A stretch of DNA of 64,000 bases. Source: Cryptomeria japonica. Its lineage: Eukaryota > Streptophyta > Pinopsida > Cupressales > Cupressaceae. This document shows, piece by piece, positions 10,863 to 22,925 of the stretch. The stretch spans positions 552,385,136 to 552,449,135 of the forward strand of contig NC_081413.1 in the NCBI RefSeq assembly GCF_030272615.1, written 5' to 3'. Numbering within the stretch: position 1 is the first letter of the stretch; each line of letters starts with the position of its first letter. The position numbers and the translations under genes are program-made. A model generated the notes under the pieces. The model was not told the origin of the DNA. It saw only the letters and a list, made by a program, of their open reading frames with translations, and made no database searches.

Positions 10863-12807
10863 CTTCAATGATCAATTCTATGCTTCTCGAGGTTCTTGAT
10901 ACTAAAATCGGGCATATCAACCTACAGGACATCTGAAAATCACTAACAGAAGGAGATAGATCAAAATTGTCATGCAGGATAGCTGATAGCGAGTTGGTGG
11001 ATGCGGCTTGTTTTCCCATAGCAGTGCAATGTTCACAACTAATGGTAGAATGTGCAAGAGGATATAACCCTGATGTCAAAGAAATAAGGACTGTTGATGG
11101 ACATCTGTTAGCAAAGCTAGATGGAATTGCCATTGCCATTGTTCTTCGATTGACATACAAGGAGAAGTTCACTTGCATCGATAAGTAGAAGGATTACAAG
11201 TATTTCAATGACAACAAAAGAAAATTCTTGAATAACTTAGCCAAAGAATGGATGGCGACATCACGAGGAGGACAATCTCAGCTTTCTAAGACACTTCACC
11301 GCTCTCTTTTTATTAAAGAAATCTTTCATCTGATAGTCCTACTTCACAGAGTAACAGGCAGCCCTAATTCTATTGAATTTGAAATGTGGATGTACCTTTT
11401 TATCACAGTCATATCAGCAGGAAAACAATTCATTGATTGGGGTCATTTTATTAGTGATTGCATACACAATCAGTTGATCAAACCGAAGAAGTTAGAGAGG
11501 AAGCAACTTCACTAGTACCTGAGAAGCAAAATATTCAACAAAGTAATATGCAAGAGCCCTCAGAAAGTATTTCTCTCCCATGGCTAGAAAAAAGCCTATT
11601 GAAAAAGAGAAGATTGAAGGAGTTAGTGGTTCCTGAATTCAACACAATATCAGATCTTTTAAGGAGATCTGAGAAGCCAACGAAAATCAAAGTGACTTCA
11701 AGAATAAAGATTGATTTGAATTCAAGAAATATTTGCCTAGAAATAGCTCGACCCATCGTTGCAAAAGATGTGAATGAAGCCAATACTGCAGATTTTGTAA
11801 TGACAAAAATTGATATGGGTCCATCTACTCATGAAGCTGACATACAAAATTTCAATGTCGTCGCTACAAAGCTAGTGGAGAGAACTAAAAAAGAAAAGCA
11901 ATCAAAGGATCAACTGAAGCAACAAGTGCAAAATTTGTCCTCCTACTTGAAGTCCATAGTTGACACTTCTACCATGCCACTCAATGTGGCTCACCAATCA
12001 GTTATTTTAGGTCCAGAAGGAGAGGTTGAAAGAGATGTTATTGAAGGTCTTCAAAAGTATCAAGTTTACGAGAAAGTGATCGAAAGTTGGGTGGCGAAAG
12101 TCAAATCTCTTGTATTTGGTTTCGTTGTTAAGGCCAAAGTTGATCATGATGAAGCCTTAATCAAGAAAGAAACCATTGAAAATGACCTGAAGAATGTTAA
12201 GAAAGAAGAAGTAGCTTGGAAGGAAATCATGAATGATTTCAGACAAATGATGGAGATCAAAACAGACATCCTTGTAGCAGAGAAGATTCTACCTAATATT
12301 GAAGAGAACTACTTGGAGATATGGACAGAAAGTATAAGCTGGAAATTAGTGATCATTGATCAAGTTTCAACAAAGCAAGAAAGGCTTATGTTTTTTTGTG
12401 ATCAAGTATATGCAAAAATTCAAAGTCAGCTCACCATCCTCTTTCCAAGTACATCATTGATGGAAGACTCACAAGTATTACAAAATGGTTTCCAGAGCAT
12501 GGTTGATCAACAACTTTTTAACAAAGAAGTCTTCAATGAAAACACAATGGATAAGTTGATTGATACCTACACGTCTTTGAAGATTTGTATTTCTTAAATA
12601 CCTAACATGGTGGCAGAGTTGAGTGGCATCTACAAAAACTTGAAGACTTGGAAGATGAGGATATCCAACATCCTTATTCCTAAAGGGAAATTCATTACTC
12701 TAGCCATCAAACTTTTAAGAATATTTAAGGATAAAGAATCCGATCAGTGGAACCTGCTCTCAAAATCAGCAAGTTCATCAACGACACCTTTAGCTGGAGT
12801 AGAATAA
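10863..12807 (+). pseudogene. Copy A of an uncharacterised gene family: globular N-terminal region, coiled-coil C-terminal region
   Basis: A plus-strand coding stretch begins with an eroded N-terminal part (about 10863-11510; stops at about 10934 and 11186). It contains PDVKEIRTVDGHLLAKLDG and PNSIEFEMWMYLFITVIS. It then runs into a 379-residue open frame (11458-12597) and, after one stop, a further 66 residues (12607-12807). The long part is Lys/Glu-rich and helical, with coiled-coil stretches (ERTKKEKQSKDQLKQQVQN and the region around LKNVKKEEVAWKEI). I see no signal peptide, membrane span or enzymatic motif. The layout (compact N-terminal domain, charged helical tail) matches copies B (35.1 kb) and C (43.9-38.9 kb). 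Sequence similarity to them is weak but follows the same order. Function unknown. It is not the gag or pol of a retroelement by any motif I can see. Confidence 0.6.
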
Positions 12808-12954
12808 ATGCAGTGATGCATATTGTATAGTTCTCATTTTTGTTGTGTGTGCGTTACTCGAAACATGTTTTTGTCTTTTCTTTGTAAATAAGTTTCGTGA
12901 TCGAGTTTTCTTATTCGAGTCTTATCTTCATCTCTTTTTGTAAAGTTAGGTTTA

Positions 12955-13141
12955 CCCTAACTCTTTCTTTTGAGGTAGTTATTTTAAGTGCTCACCTCAA
13001 GTAGTTACTCTAAGTAACAAATATTCCAAATGAGTTAGTTATTTCAAGTTGTTACACTTAAAGTAAGTTAGTTATTTTAGGTAGTTATAAAAGTGGTTAA
13101 GGTAGTTACCCTAAGTGGTTACTAACCTCACCTATATATAC
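12955..13141 (+). promoter_or_regulatory. Repeated AGTTAGTTATTT motifs followed by a TATA box
   Basis: From 12970 to 13125 variants of GTAGTTATTTTAAGT and GTAGTTACCCTAAGT recur about eight times. They end in CACCTATATATACCTCATTG, a good TATA box at about 13132-13140. The arrangement resembles the U3/TATA part of an LTR lying directly 3' of copy A. I could not find a matching second LTR, so an LTR origin is inference. Confidence 0.45.
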
Positions 13142-15483
13142 CTCATTGTAATTCAATCGAAGGGGATTCCACTTTTTCGCAAGTATTGTATGAAGGACTC
13201 GAATAGTACTATTCAAGAAAGAAAGCAATAGATAAATGTTTTGGATGTGTGTTCAAATTTATCTCTAGTGTTATTGTTAATGTTCTTATGTCCTATCAAT
13301 GATAACCATTTGCTTTCCTTTAATATTGCATGTGAAGAAGATTATCATTTCAAGTTTTGGTATCTTAACTTGGATGTGTGGAATTTAAAAATTAATAAGT
13401 TTATATCTTATTTCTTAGTCAGTTTTGATTATTACATATACCCCCACCATACGAGGGAGCTGCCCTCTCAAAGGCAGAGAGGAATTGCTAATGTTTTACA
13501 ATTCTTCAACTGTTGTGAACACTTTGTTGCTAATTACAGGGTGAAACAGGGTTTTTCAAAAAGATTACTTAAAGCAACAAATAATTCATAATTTATAATG
13601 TTAAAAATTGTACAACTAGGATTTGGTAAATAAAAAGATTGAAAAAATTAAAAGTTAAAACTTGTTTGTGATTGGTTCACATTAACTTTTTTAATAACTA
13701 GTTAAGTAGAAAAACAAAAAACTCATTACAATAGAAACTATATTAATTCAAACAATTGATATGTAAACAATTAAAAATAAAAAATAATTTATTGTATTTA
13801 AATAATCACCATCTATTATCCATATAAATTTGCACTTGATCAAAAGTACAAATTCTGCAAATCACAATGGATTTTTATGCAACATTAAATTTTATAGGAT
13901 TTCTATTGGTTTGATCCTCATAATCTGCCTTCTTAATGTTGTTTTACAACAAAATAATTGACTTAAAAACAATTATATTATGTCAACTTGCTTTTTACAA
14001 TAATGTTGCTTTTCTTTCCCTTCAATGCTCGTTGAACCAAACACCATGTAAAAAATATAAAGATTTAATATAATTTCAGTGGTTCATCCACTTTTATCAA
14101 AAATAATAATAATAATAATAATGTTATTTTGTATAAAGAATAACCATTACCATTATAAAATTTCAACTATTTAAAAAAATCTCTTATTATTATTCATTTA
14201 TTTATATGGTAACATAGAAAACATTTTCCATTTAAATTTCATTTTTTTATTCCTATTCAAACACCACGCTCCCTCATTTTCAAGGCGCTTATGAGCGGGA
14301 AGAAATATTAATATTAATATTACCGTGACATTATTTAAGTTATTGTTCATGTTTATTAGATCAGATTTTAGTTGAAATTAAACTAATTACCTAATGTTAA
14401 GATCAGATTCTAGTTGAAATTATTCAATTAGATTTAGGTCAATTCAATTAAAAAATAAAATACTAAAATATTAATTAAAAGGTGTCTATTAATATTTTGT
14501 TTTATAATTAATGGAAAGAAAATAAGATTAAAATTATTGTTTTTGAAATTATAGTCTATTTTCAGCTATTTTCATATGGAAAAATTTGATCAGAAATAGA
14601 GAAATTTGTTACCTAAATAATTGTCATTTTGTTGTTGATATATAATAGAATTTAATTTTAACATGATATTAAATAATATATATAAATATGAATATTACAA
14701 TATAATATAATTTAATATTAATATATCAAAATAACAAAAGTAATTTTCAATTTAAATCTTTTTATTAAAGGTAATGGTAGAAATAACAATGATTTACAAA
14801 TATTACATTGTGAGAGATTAAAAAAATAAAATTTACAATAGAAAATTTAGATAGTGAAAAAAAAAGTAATTTACAAAAATATTTAGGTGAAAAGTAAAAA
14901 ATGTAATATTTAGGAAGTTAAAGATGATTTTTCTATTTTGTATTTTGTATTCAAGTTATATCTTTTCATTTAAATATCTCTCACATTTATAGATATTTAA
15001 AGTGGTTTTTTATTAAAAAGAAAACTAAGGTTATTTAAATGTTAAAACTTTATGCTATGTTCAAAATTATTACACATCTCAAGTAAATAAAATGGTTTTT
15101 CACTAAACAATGTAAATAAAATATTTTTTTAAAATTATATCTTAAGATAAATAAATGAAATGATTAAATACCATTAAATATAGTGTAATAAGCATAATAA
15201 TGTTGATTTTAAAAAAAAATCAATACATAAATATTTCCTTTAAGATTGGATCTTCTATCTTCACTAAGAGGATTTCATTTGAAGATGTTTCAATTTGATT
15301 TGATTTTTGTAAATGCACTTCCATAGAGTAGACCATTTTTTTTAATTATAATAAGATTTATAAATTTTAAATTAAATTATATTTTATTTATATTTAAAAT
15401 TTAAATATATTTATAGTTTAAAGCATATTTTTATATTATTTTTTTATTAAGAGAAAAAAAATATTTTGTAAGTATATAATTTA

Positions 15484-15625
15484 TGGTCCAAGGGGTTGTG
15501 TTCTATTGGTTAGCATTGAGTTCTCATGTGGAGATCAAAGTTCAAATCCCAAAGGGACATCTAATATGGAATTCAAAGTTGTGACTTCCAAAGGGACATC
15601 TAATTTTAACATTGAAATTTTAAAA
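15484..15625 (+). mobile_element. Possible tRNA-derived SINE
   Basis: GGTCCAAGGGGTTGTG, then ATTGGTTAGCATTGAG (box A-like) and, about 40 bp on, AAAGTTCAAATCCC (box B-like, compared with GGTTCGAATCC), resemble an internal Pol III promoter of a tRNA-derived SINE. The following 60 bp contain AAAGGGACATCTAAT twice. No clear poly(A) tail or target duplication was identified, so this is a weak call. Confidence 0.4.
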
Positions 15626-16231
15626 ATTATTATGCCTCAGCATTCAAATAAAATAGATCAATTCTCTGAAAGCGATTTGGAATAATAATAAATAAATTTC
15701 TTTATTTTTATTCTTGCATGATTCCTTTTCTACTATTAATTTATTGCCTATAGATGGTCTCACGCCTCGATACCATAAAGCCCACAAATGCTAACTTAGC
15801 CCAGATCTCCTAAAATAAGAAAAAGTCTTCTTGTTTGCAGTCACAAAAGTAACGCACATACCCACAGCCTGATATTGAGAAATTGAACTGCATTATATTC
15901 CTAATAGAGCATTGCATTAAATTCCAAAACATATGGATGGTAACAAAAATTGAGTACCAGAAGTGTTAAAAGGAGCTTTTCTTTCTTACCTTCTAGCAGA
16001 CCTTGCAAAATGTGGAGGCACAGCCACGACACGTACACAGTTCATCATGCAAGATGTGGAAGCAAATTGTAGGCACGTGTAGGTTTTTCTTTTTAATTTT
16101 AAATCAAAAATTAAATATCCACTGGTAAAAAGACCAAGCACCACTCATAAAAAGTACAAATGAGAAGATAAATCAGAATAATAAAAAAAATCAATTTATA
16201 CAAATATTAAGTTTTGTTTAAAAGATATTAA

Positions 16232-16418
16232 ATTTATCTTTATGGAATTGATAAATATTTATTTATGATTTATTATTAATGTATAATACATGTAATTTTT
16301 ATTGCTGTTAATATTATATTTCTGGATTTATCTTTATGGAATTGATAAATATTTATTTATGATTTATTATTAATATTCAATACATGTAATTTTTATTGTA
16401 TTAATATTATATTTCTGG
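16232..16418. repeat. 94-bp tandem duplication
   Basis: ATTTATCTTTATGGAATTG at 16232 recurs at 16326. Both copies continue through ATTTATGATTTATTATTAAT and end in ATTATATTTCTGG. Confidence 0.93.
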
Positions 16419-17023
16419 AAAGTTATTGCTGACTCATGCTGAGGATTTTGTTTACTGTAATTGGCATTAAAAAAAAAACCTTATTCAATGACAATAAATA
16501 TCACATCAAACTGTTTGCAATTTGCAAAAAAATTGTTAATTAAATTATTTCTTGGATTTGCTTCTAATTCATATCTGTGTTTGGTAAAATATCTACCAAA
16601 AATATTTCAATTCCCTACTTCAATAGTAAGGTGCCATTATTTTCCTTTCTTGGGCATAAGTATCCTTTTAACACTTCGTGTGATCTACTCTGATATCAAT
16701 CTACTGCTCAAATGTCATTCATTGTCCCAAATTTTAATGTAAATTGTTGGTTTATATGAGATTTTGTTATGCATATTTTAGAAAATTAACAATTTTTAAT
16801 TGCTTTGCTTTTTATGCTTTTGATACTAGAATATAGCAAAATTTGTAAGATGTTGTTTTCTTAGAACTTACAGAAAACTACTTAGAGAAAGAGTTGTACA
16901 ACACTATTGTTTCATAAGGAAAATGATAGAACCCATGAAATATGTTTATTTTTAAACTGTAAAAGGAAAAGGATTTAATTACAAAACTTTAATGTTTCAG
17001 TATCAAAATCTGATCCTTCATAT

Positions 17024-17160
17024 GAATCAAGTTTGCACTTAATTTTTTTTTCGATTCTTCCACACATACAATGAAAATCAAGATTTGATAAAGATAGAAA
17101 TGGAGTGTGAATCAAGTTTGCACTTAAAAAAAATTTTGATTCTTTTACACATACAATACA
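17024..17160. repeat. 85-bp period duplication
   Basis: GAATCAAGTTTGCACTTAA at 17024 recurs at 17109. Both are followed by a T-rich or A-rich run, GATTCTT and ACACATACAAT. Non-coding. Confidence 0.85.
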
Positions 17161-18712
17161 AAACATAGAAAAATTTTCCTAATTGATTCCCTATTTTGCA
17201 CTATTTGTGTCTCTCATGCCTACCTGCTTCTAATATCCACTTATTATTATTTTGCAATCCATTGACCCCACCTTTCTACTGATTCTCCATTTTTCCTTTT
17301 CTCTTCTACTCTCTACATTTCTAAAAAATTTAAAACGTACTTATTACGTAAGTCCAGAAATTGAATGATGCATCTTTAATTCACTGCAAGCAATTGGTAC
17401 GAAGAGTGTGGCATAGAAGGGGTTGTAGCTATTCTGGCTCCAAAATGGCATGCCTCTATATGATGTCGAAGGCATACCATTCAAGTACGATAAGTCCATG
17501 AGAGCGATGTTCCTGGGACCCACAGATGACATGGAGGTATTTGCGGCGGCGATGACATGGATGATGTTGTCGGTTTGCGTTTGATGAAAAAGCTTGCTCG
17601 TGGTTAACATTTTCCCGGTCGTTCACCGTGATGCAACAATTACATCGAGCGAGGGGGTTAACATACCACCAGCCAAGTAGTTTACATTTTTGGTGACGGC
17701 CAGTTTTGATTTTATTTTTTTGAATGGCCACGCGGCTTACATTTTTTGGGTAACCTTCTTTATTGCGTCCACGAGTCAACTAACATTGGTGGTCACGTGT
17801 TATGGGCATAATTTTCAATTTATTTATTTATCTATTTTGAATGAAAACTCGATTTCACGAAAATTGAAAATATATTTCGTTCGAGAGTTGCATGCAGAAT
17901 GCAGTGGTGGAGGCGAAACAAAATATTCGATGGTGTAAATTCATGTTGATCGTGGCATGACAATGTCCCCGGTTGAATCACTAAGCGAAGGAGTTGCGCT
18001 TCAATTGTAGTTATAGGTATGCATTGTCAAAATATTTGTGGCTCTAAAGGGGAGGATAAAAGTCGACAGCATGCATAACATGAGTTGTCTGGGTATATTG
18101 TTATCATCTATTAACACGCAGGGTTTTTCATGTGTAGGGAGGAGGTATCGTAGCGCACAGGGGGGTGGTACAATTCAAGATTGTTGTGTAGGGTTATGAC
18201 GGCATCGGTAAATTCAAACCCTAACAGATAACGATAGTTTTATGATTCCTTCGTCAACCTTGTGTTTTTTATTGTAATTTTTTATATTATTTTTGTATTA
18301 TAGAGGTGGTTGTGAGTGTGCCCTCAGGAGGTGTCAAGAGTACAAAGATTTGGATGGAGGCCTAGGCAGCTGCGGTAATTTGAAACCCTAAGACATTCAA
18401 TAATTATTTTTTATTTGTTGTCATTTTGTGTTCTATCTGTGAAAATTAGGCATCATTTTGCAGCACGGTCGTGTCAGGATACCAAGGTTCCCTGTTTGTG
18501 GTTTGGCCGAGTGAAGAAGATCTACAAGATTTTAAAGGTATGTATATTATGTGTCAGTTTTGCATAGTGAGCAGAGTTGTTAAAGATGAAATGCTCGTAT
18601 GAGGTATGGAAATCGACCTCTACAAGTTGTGGTTTTTCTATTTGTGTTTACATTTTATTAAAAATGATGGACTTGTATATTCTAGGTTTGCATTCTTTGT
18701 TTTCATTTCTTA

Positions 18713-18815
18713 TTTTGCTTTATATGCAGTGGGAAAATTTTCTTGTTTTGCTTTATATGTAGTGGGAAAATTTTCTTGTTTTGCTTTATATGTAGTGGGA
18801 ATTTTTTCTTGTTTT
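18713..18815. repeat. 33-bp tandem repeat, three copies
   Basis: TTTTGCTTTATATG starts copies at 18713, 18746 and 18779; each continues CAGTGGGAAAATTTTCTTG or a close variant. The period is a multiple of three, which keeps a frame open on the plus strand. I regard that as incidental. Confidence 0.95.
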
Positions 18816-19112
18816 GGAGGCAGAACAGGGAGAAAATTTACTTGTCTAACCATTGCATTAGGGTTAGATACCACATGGGACGCATGTTTGATGGCTCCAA
18901 AAAGTCGTGGTAGTAGTCATCCGGTAGTGGGTTGATCTTTTATCTTTGTGACTATAGATTTTGAATTGGATGGGTGGGATTGGGTTAGAATGCGCGTTAG
19001 GTATTCGCATTGGGGTTAGCCGTGTTAGGGTTACAAGCTGCCTCACTGTTAGAAGGCGGGTCAGGGTTAGCAGAATTAGGTTAGAAAAGGCCAGAAAAAA
19101 ATAAATAACCGT

Positions 19113-19180
19113 TGGTGTGTGTGTGTGTGTCTGTGTGTATACTGCTTCATATTCATATATATATATATATATATATATGG
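19113..19180. repeat. (GT)n and (AT)n microsatellites
   Basis: A GT run (GGTGTGTGTGTGTGTGTCTG, about 19113-19137) is followed by a pure AT run (about 19158-19178). Confidence 0.95.
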
Positions 19181-20149
19181 GTTTTGCAGGCTGCATATAT
19201 TTTGGCTCATTGTTGAAGGGCATCCAATTTTTGAAGGCTTGATTGTTGATGGCTCATTGTTGAGGGCTAATTTTTGGGGTTTTGTTGAAAACCTTTAGGG
19301 TTTGCATTGTTTGTTTGTGGTTTGGTGTGTGCTAGTATATATATGTCAATATGAAACAATACAGACACACACAAACATGTCCTCTGCAATACAGAGGAAA
19401 ACGACAGAATAAAACATAGATAAAAGAAACTATAGAAATATTATGTTCTGTTTCCATTATTCGTAGGTGCTCATTAGATAAAAAAAGAAAATCTAACCCT
19501 AGTGGTCTCTAACCCTAACGCGACAGTATGTGTCTATTCTGGCTCCAAAACAAGCAAATATTCTACATAGGCTAAAGTTATTTTGGCTACATATAGAGGC
19601 AAACAAGAAACTTAAACAAACAATGCAAACCCTAATGATTTTAAACAAAATCCAAACAAAAACAAGAAAAATACGAGTTATAGAGGCGGATTTCAACATA
19701 CCCCAAGCTGCAGCATGACACAGAAAACTGTAGTCCCATAAATCTCCCTTCAACAATGAGCCAGAATAGACGTAGGCTGCTTCAACAAGGAGCCCTTCAA
19801 CAATAATGTTTCATTCACGCATTAGTCTTACTTTTTCCATGTTAGGCAGATTAAAACGGCACCATGTTTGCTATCGTCAAACAAATAGCAGATCAACTCC
19901 TAATTGTCAGCAAACAACATATCAACTACTAAACAAGAGCACGTCATGCACAGTCAAGGAATGGTTGAATCAACCAGTCAACAACCTAATTTTGAGGAGT
20001 TTGTTTGCATCAAAAGGCAAACCATAACATGTAAACGAGGTCAAGACCATGTAAAAGAATCTCAATTTGAAACAAAACATTTTACCTCACTTTCTCTTTC
20101 ATGTAGCTATTAGGTGCCTGCCACTTGTATTTGCATATATATTTATTCT

Positions 20150-20445
20150 CGAACATGTATGTTGATGCATGTCATTGGTATGGCAGGTTCTTTTTAGAGC
20201 CACAATAGACATGTCTCATATATGTCGATTCATGTCGTTGGTATAATCTCATTTTGAAGCTAGAATAGACATGTTTCACATGAGTTGAAGCACCTAATCT
20301 GACTCAAAAACTGCAGAATAAACATATATGCAAATATATGTGGGAGGCTATGTGTATTGTGGCTCGACAATGGACCTATCGTACCAACGACATGCATCAA
20401 CATACATTTTCGAGACATGCATACCATGCCAACTTGTCGTGGCAC
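20150..20445. repeat. Diverged direct and inverted repeats ending in the GAGCCAGAATAGAC-type tip
   Basis: CATGTATGTTGATGCATGTC ... AGAGCCACAATAGACATGT (20155-20213) is followed by a direct diverged copy, ATATGTCGATTCATGTCGTTGG ... AAGCTAGAATAGACATGT (20218-20274). An inverted copy lies at about 20350-20430 (ATTGTGGCTCGAC ... ACGACATGCATCAACATAC). A further relative is at 58404-58480. These look like terminal segments of a small inverted-repeat element. Confidence 0.65.
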
Positions 20446-20994
20446 TCAGACCCATGGTATGTGATGTGGAGTTGTTGAGTTCTCGGTTTCACTCCTCAAG
20501 GCCCATGCAAAATTATGTGGACATGTCAGAGGATGGCTGCGGCATGCTTTGTGGTTACCGTTGGTTTATTATGCATAAAACGCACATTAAAAGCTTGCGA
20601 ATGAAGGAATCATGTTCAGACGACATCCTGACAGGAAGAAGAGGCTGCGGGCTGCAAAACTTGGTACGTTTGTCAAAGAAAAGACTAGAACAAAACTCAA
20701 GCTACTCTCGCAGCGAGATGCCTCTATTGTGGCTACAAAAAATAGTATGGGGGGACTAACACCCCATGGTTGTGGCAAGTTTTTAATCGGAGGTTTTGCA
20801 TTTGATGGCTGCTTTTGTCTAACACGGAGTTGTTAGTCTGTACGATTTGTCTATTTTTGAGCCAGAATAGACACAACCTCTTGGACCATTGTTCATGTAC
20901 AGTTTGTGATTTGGTGCAGCTAACAGTGGTAAATCCAAAGGCTAACATGTGATGCAATTTACAATTGGAGTTGGAGTTAGTCAATAACAAGGCT

Positions 20995-21137
20995 CGAGAA
21001 TAGACAAATGCTACTGCGTGTTAGTGACATGTTATGCAATTATAGCCGTTGAATGTAGAAAATAGTGTAAAACATGTGACTAAGCTGCGTGTTAGTCGGA
21101 CCATAGCATTGATTTTGAGTTGGAATAGAGGCATCTT
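20995..21137 (-). repeat. Diverged copy of the TATTCTGGCTCC small inverted-repeat element
   Basis: It contains, in order, TGCGTGTTAGTGACATGTTA, GCAATTATAGCCGTTGAAT, TGTAAAACATGTGACTAA, GCGTGTTAGTCGG and TTTTGAGTTGGAATAG. This is the same order of blocks as the better-preserved copy at 57806-57960. Confidence 0.6.
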
Positions 21138-22249
21138 TCCTTGAGCACATAACAATGGTACAAAAATAGGTGGCTCATATAGATAGCTCTAGCACAACTC
21201 TGGCACTATGGCAAATTGACACATATAATTTATGTGATATAAATTACTTAGTGGTAGTTTATATTGAATGTTAAACTACATTTTCATATATGAACATGTA
21301 GGTTCCTTTTATGTCTTTTGAAATGAATTACTTCCCAATGTAGACTACCACTAACATTAGTTATCCATGCAGGTTGTTGATTTTCAAGGACTATTGAGCA
21401 GTCCCCTAGCAAATGTCCAAACATTCCTAGGTTGTTGCTCTCTCTCCCTTCTTTAATACTACTTGCACTGTAATTTCCCCTTATTAATAATCTTTGGGCT
21501 TGTGCAACTTTTTGAAAGGGGCTTGTTATATATATAGTTTGTTGTAAATAAGTTTTTTATGCGATACAAATGTATGTATAAATTTCAGTTCTTGATCATG
21601 TAATATTAATGTCCTTACTTTCACTGAATTTAATAATGATGAAAATGAACAATGCAATTGGTTGATGCCTTATATTATATGCTATAGATGCACCATATTA
21701 GACAATAAGATATTATTTTCCAACCTGAATGTAGTATGATTTTTATTTATGAATCCTCGAGTCATGAAACCAATGTTGAATATATGAACCAGAAATCCTG
21801 ATTCTTGCGAACTATGTGTTATAAATATGTATATATTCTATTGATTTGCATGAGAGTGTTTATGCTCATCCTAGTGTATTTGTATATCTAGATTAGTGAT
21901 GTTCGTGATGTTTGATAAGTACATGTGTTTGTTGATCCAACTCCAATTTGAAATGTTATTTGGGGTTTTGTTTCAGATGTCTCCGATTGGCATGGCGAAC
22001 TCCTCATGTGTCTATCCTTCACAGTGTTTTTTTTTTCTTTTCGTAACTTAAGACTACATTTTCAATAAATAATAATATTCCCATATCATCAAAGAGATGG
22101 AAGCTTTAGAATAGATACTCATTTCAAAAGACATGTGTCTTTGGAATAATGAATTGGAGGTCTTTGTACCCATTAATTATCATCAAAGACTTTGTTAATG
22201 ATAATGAATCCCTATGTATTCTCTAAAATAGATTGACCATCTTAATTGT

Positions 22250-22357
22250 TGCACACTCATTTTACACTGTCGATTTTGCAATTAGTGGTTGTGATTGACT
22301 AACCTTTCACTAACACGTTGTAGGAAATGTTCATTTTGGAGCCAGAATAGATGCAGT
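22250..22357 (+). repeat. Partial copy of the TATTCTGGCTCC small inverted-repeat element
   Basis: TTTTACACTGTCGATTTTGC, TTGTGATTGACTAACC, CACTAACACGTTGTA and CATTTTGGAGCCAGAATAG occur in the same order as at 29705-29858 and 47609-47746. The left tip is missing. Confidence 0.8.
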
Positions 22358-22430
22358 CAATGCATTTAGCGTGTTTTGCATCCTTCTTTATTAATCCTTA
22401 ACAAAGTCTAGTTTTTGTGTTGTATTTTAG

Positions 22431-22545
22431 ATGGGGAGAACACTGGAAGCCTTTTTAACAGCATTGGCGATGGATCATAGTCATTATTTTGTTGCAATTG
22501 CAACAAAATATGTTCTACAATGGAATGTCATGGATAGTTTATGGC
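22431..22545 (+). CDS. Possible first exon of the 22.4-28.2 kb gene
   Basis: A short frame begins at an ATG directly after TTTTAG (MGRTLEAFLTALAMDHSHYF ...) and ends at a TAG after about 37 residues. It sits at the 5' side of a series of plus-strand coding blocks and could be an eroded exon. A 26-bp perfect palindrome lies inside it. It has no recognisable family, so this is a weak call. Confidence 0.25.
22485..22510. repeat. 26-bp perfect palindrome
   Basis: The core GTTGCAATTGCAAC (22491-22504) extends outward with perfect complementarity to 22485 and 22510, with no loop. Confidence 0.97.
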
Positions 22546-22925
22546 TAAACCGTTAGCTGGGTTGTACATAACACAACGACATGCTGACTTTGTATTGCAA
22601 CGTGGGAATAATCAATTGTGTGTTGGTTGTGTCATTTGTGGTGAATGTGTGGTGTTATTGATAGTGTGAAGAATATGAATTGCATTTTTTTTTTTTTTCA
22701 GTTCAATCATGTCAATTGCATTGTGAAAAAGGTTGAGGGAAACTGATGATCTTGATTATGGGTTACTAGAGCTAAAGGCAGATGATCTCCTAGGAATTGG
22801 CCGCATTCACTTCCCAGTGACATGTGACATTGACCTGCCTATAAGCTAAGTAGTTTTAATGGATTATTCAACATGTAGTATTGCTTGGTGTTGTCACTGT
22901 TTAATGCTTGTGACTAGAGAACCAA

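Larger units (their letters stand above)
13200..17420. other. AT-rich spacer without genes
   Basis: This stretch is strongly AT-rich, with an (AAT)n run at about 14102-14122. It contains small local duplications and a possible SINE, listed separately. The open frames in it (for example 13241-13591 and 16461-16742) are low-complexity and Phe/Leu/Ile-rich, as expected by chance in such DNA. I see no gene. Confidence 0.65.
17425..22370. other. Repeat-rich flank with scattered TATTCTGGCTCC tips; no convincing gene
   Basis: This stretch is dense in short inverted and direct copies of the tip motif TATTCTGGCTCCAAAA or its complement. Sites are about 17430 (-), 19535 (-), 19757 (+), 20195 (+), 20255 (+, diverged), 20350 (-), 20718 (-), 20858 (+), 21118 (+, diverged) and 22335 (+). 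Similar clusters of tip copies in both orientations are known as subterminal repeats in large DNA transposons. The region also has short tandem repeats (18713-18815, 19113-19179). Several open frames here overlap one another on both strands and share no recognisable family, so I do not call genes. Confidence 0.6.

Noticed and set aside
13241-13591. Plus-strand 116-codon frame after copy A
   Set aside because: Composition is Phe/Leu/Tyr-rich and chance-like in AT-rich DNA, with no family features and no splice context.
17344-17779. Two overlapping minus-strand frames of 88 and 107 codons
   Set aside because: Different frames of the same slightly GC-richer DNA; neither has recognisable motifs or supporting neighbours.
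18577-18935. Two overlapping plus-strand frames
   Set aside because: Kept open by the 33-bp tandem repeat, whose period is a multiple of three.
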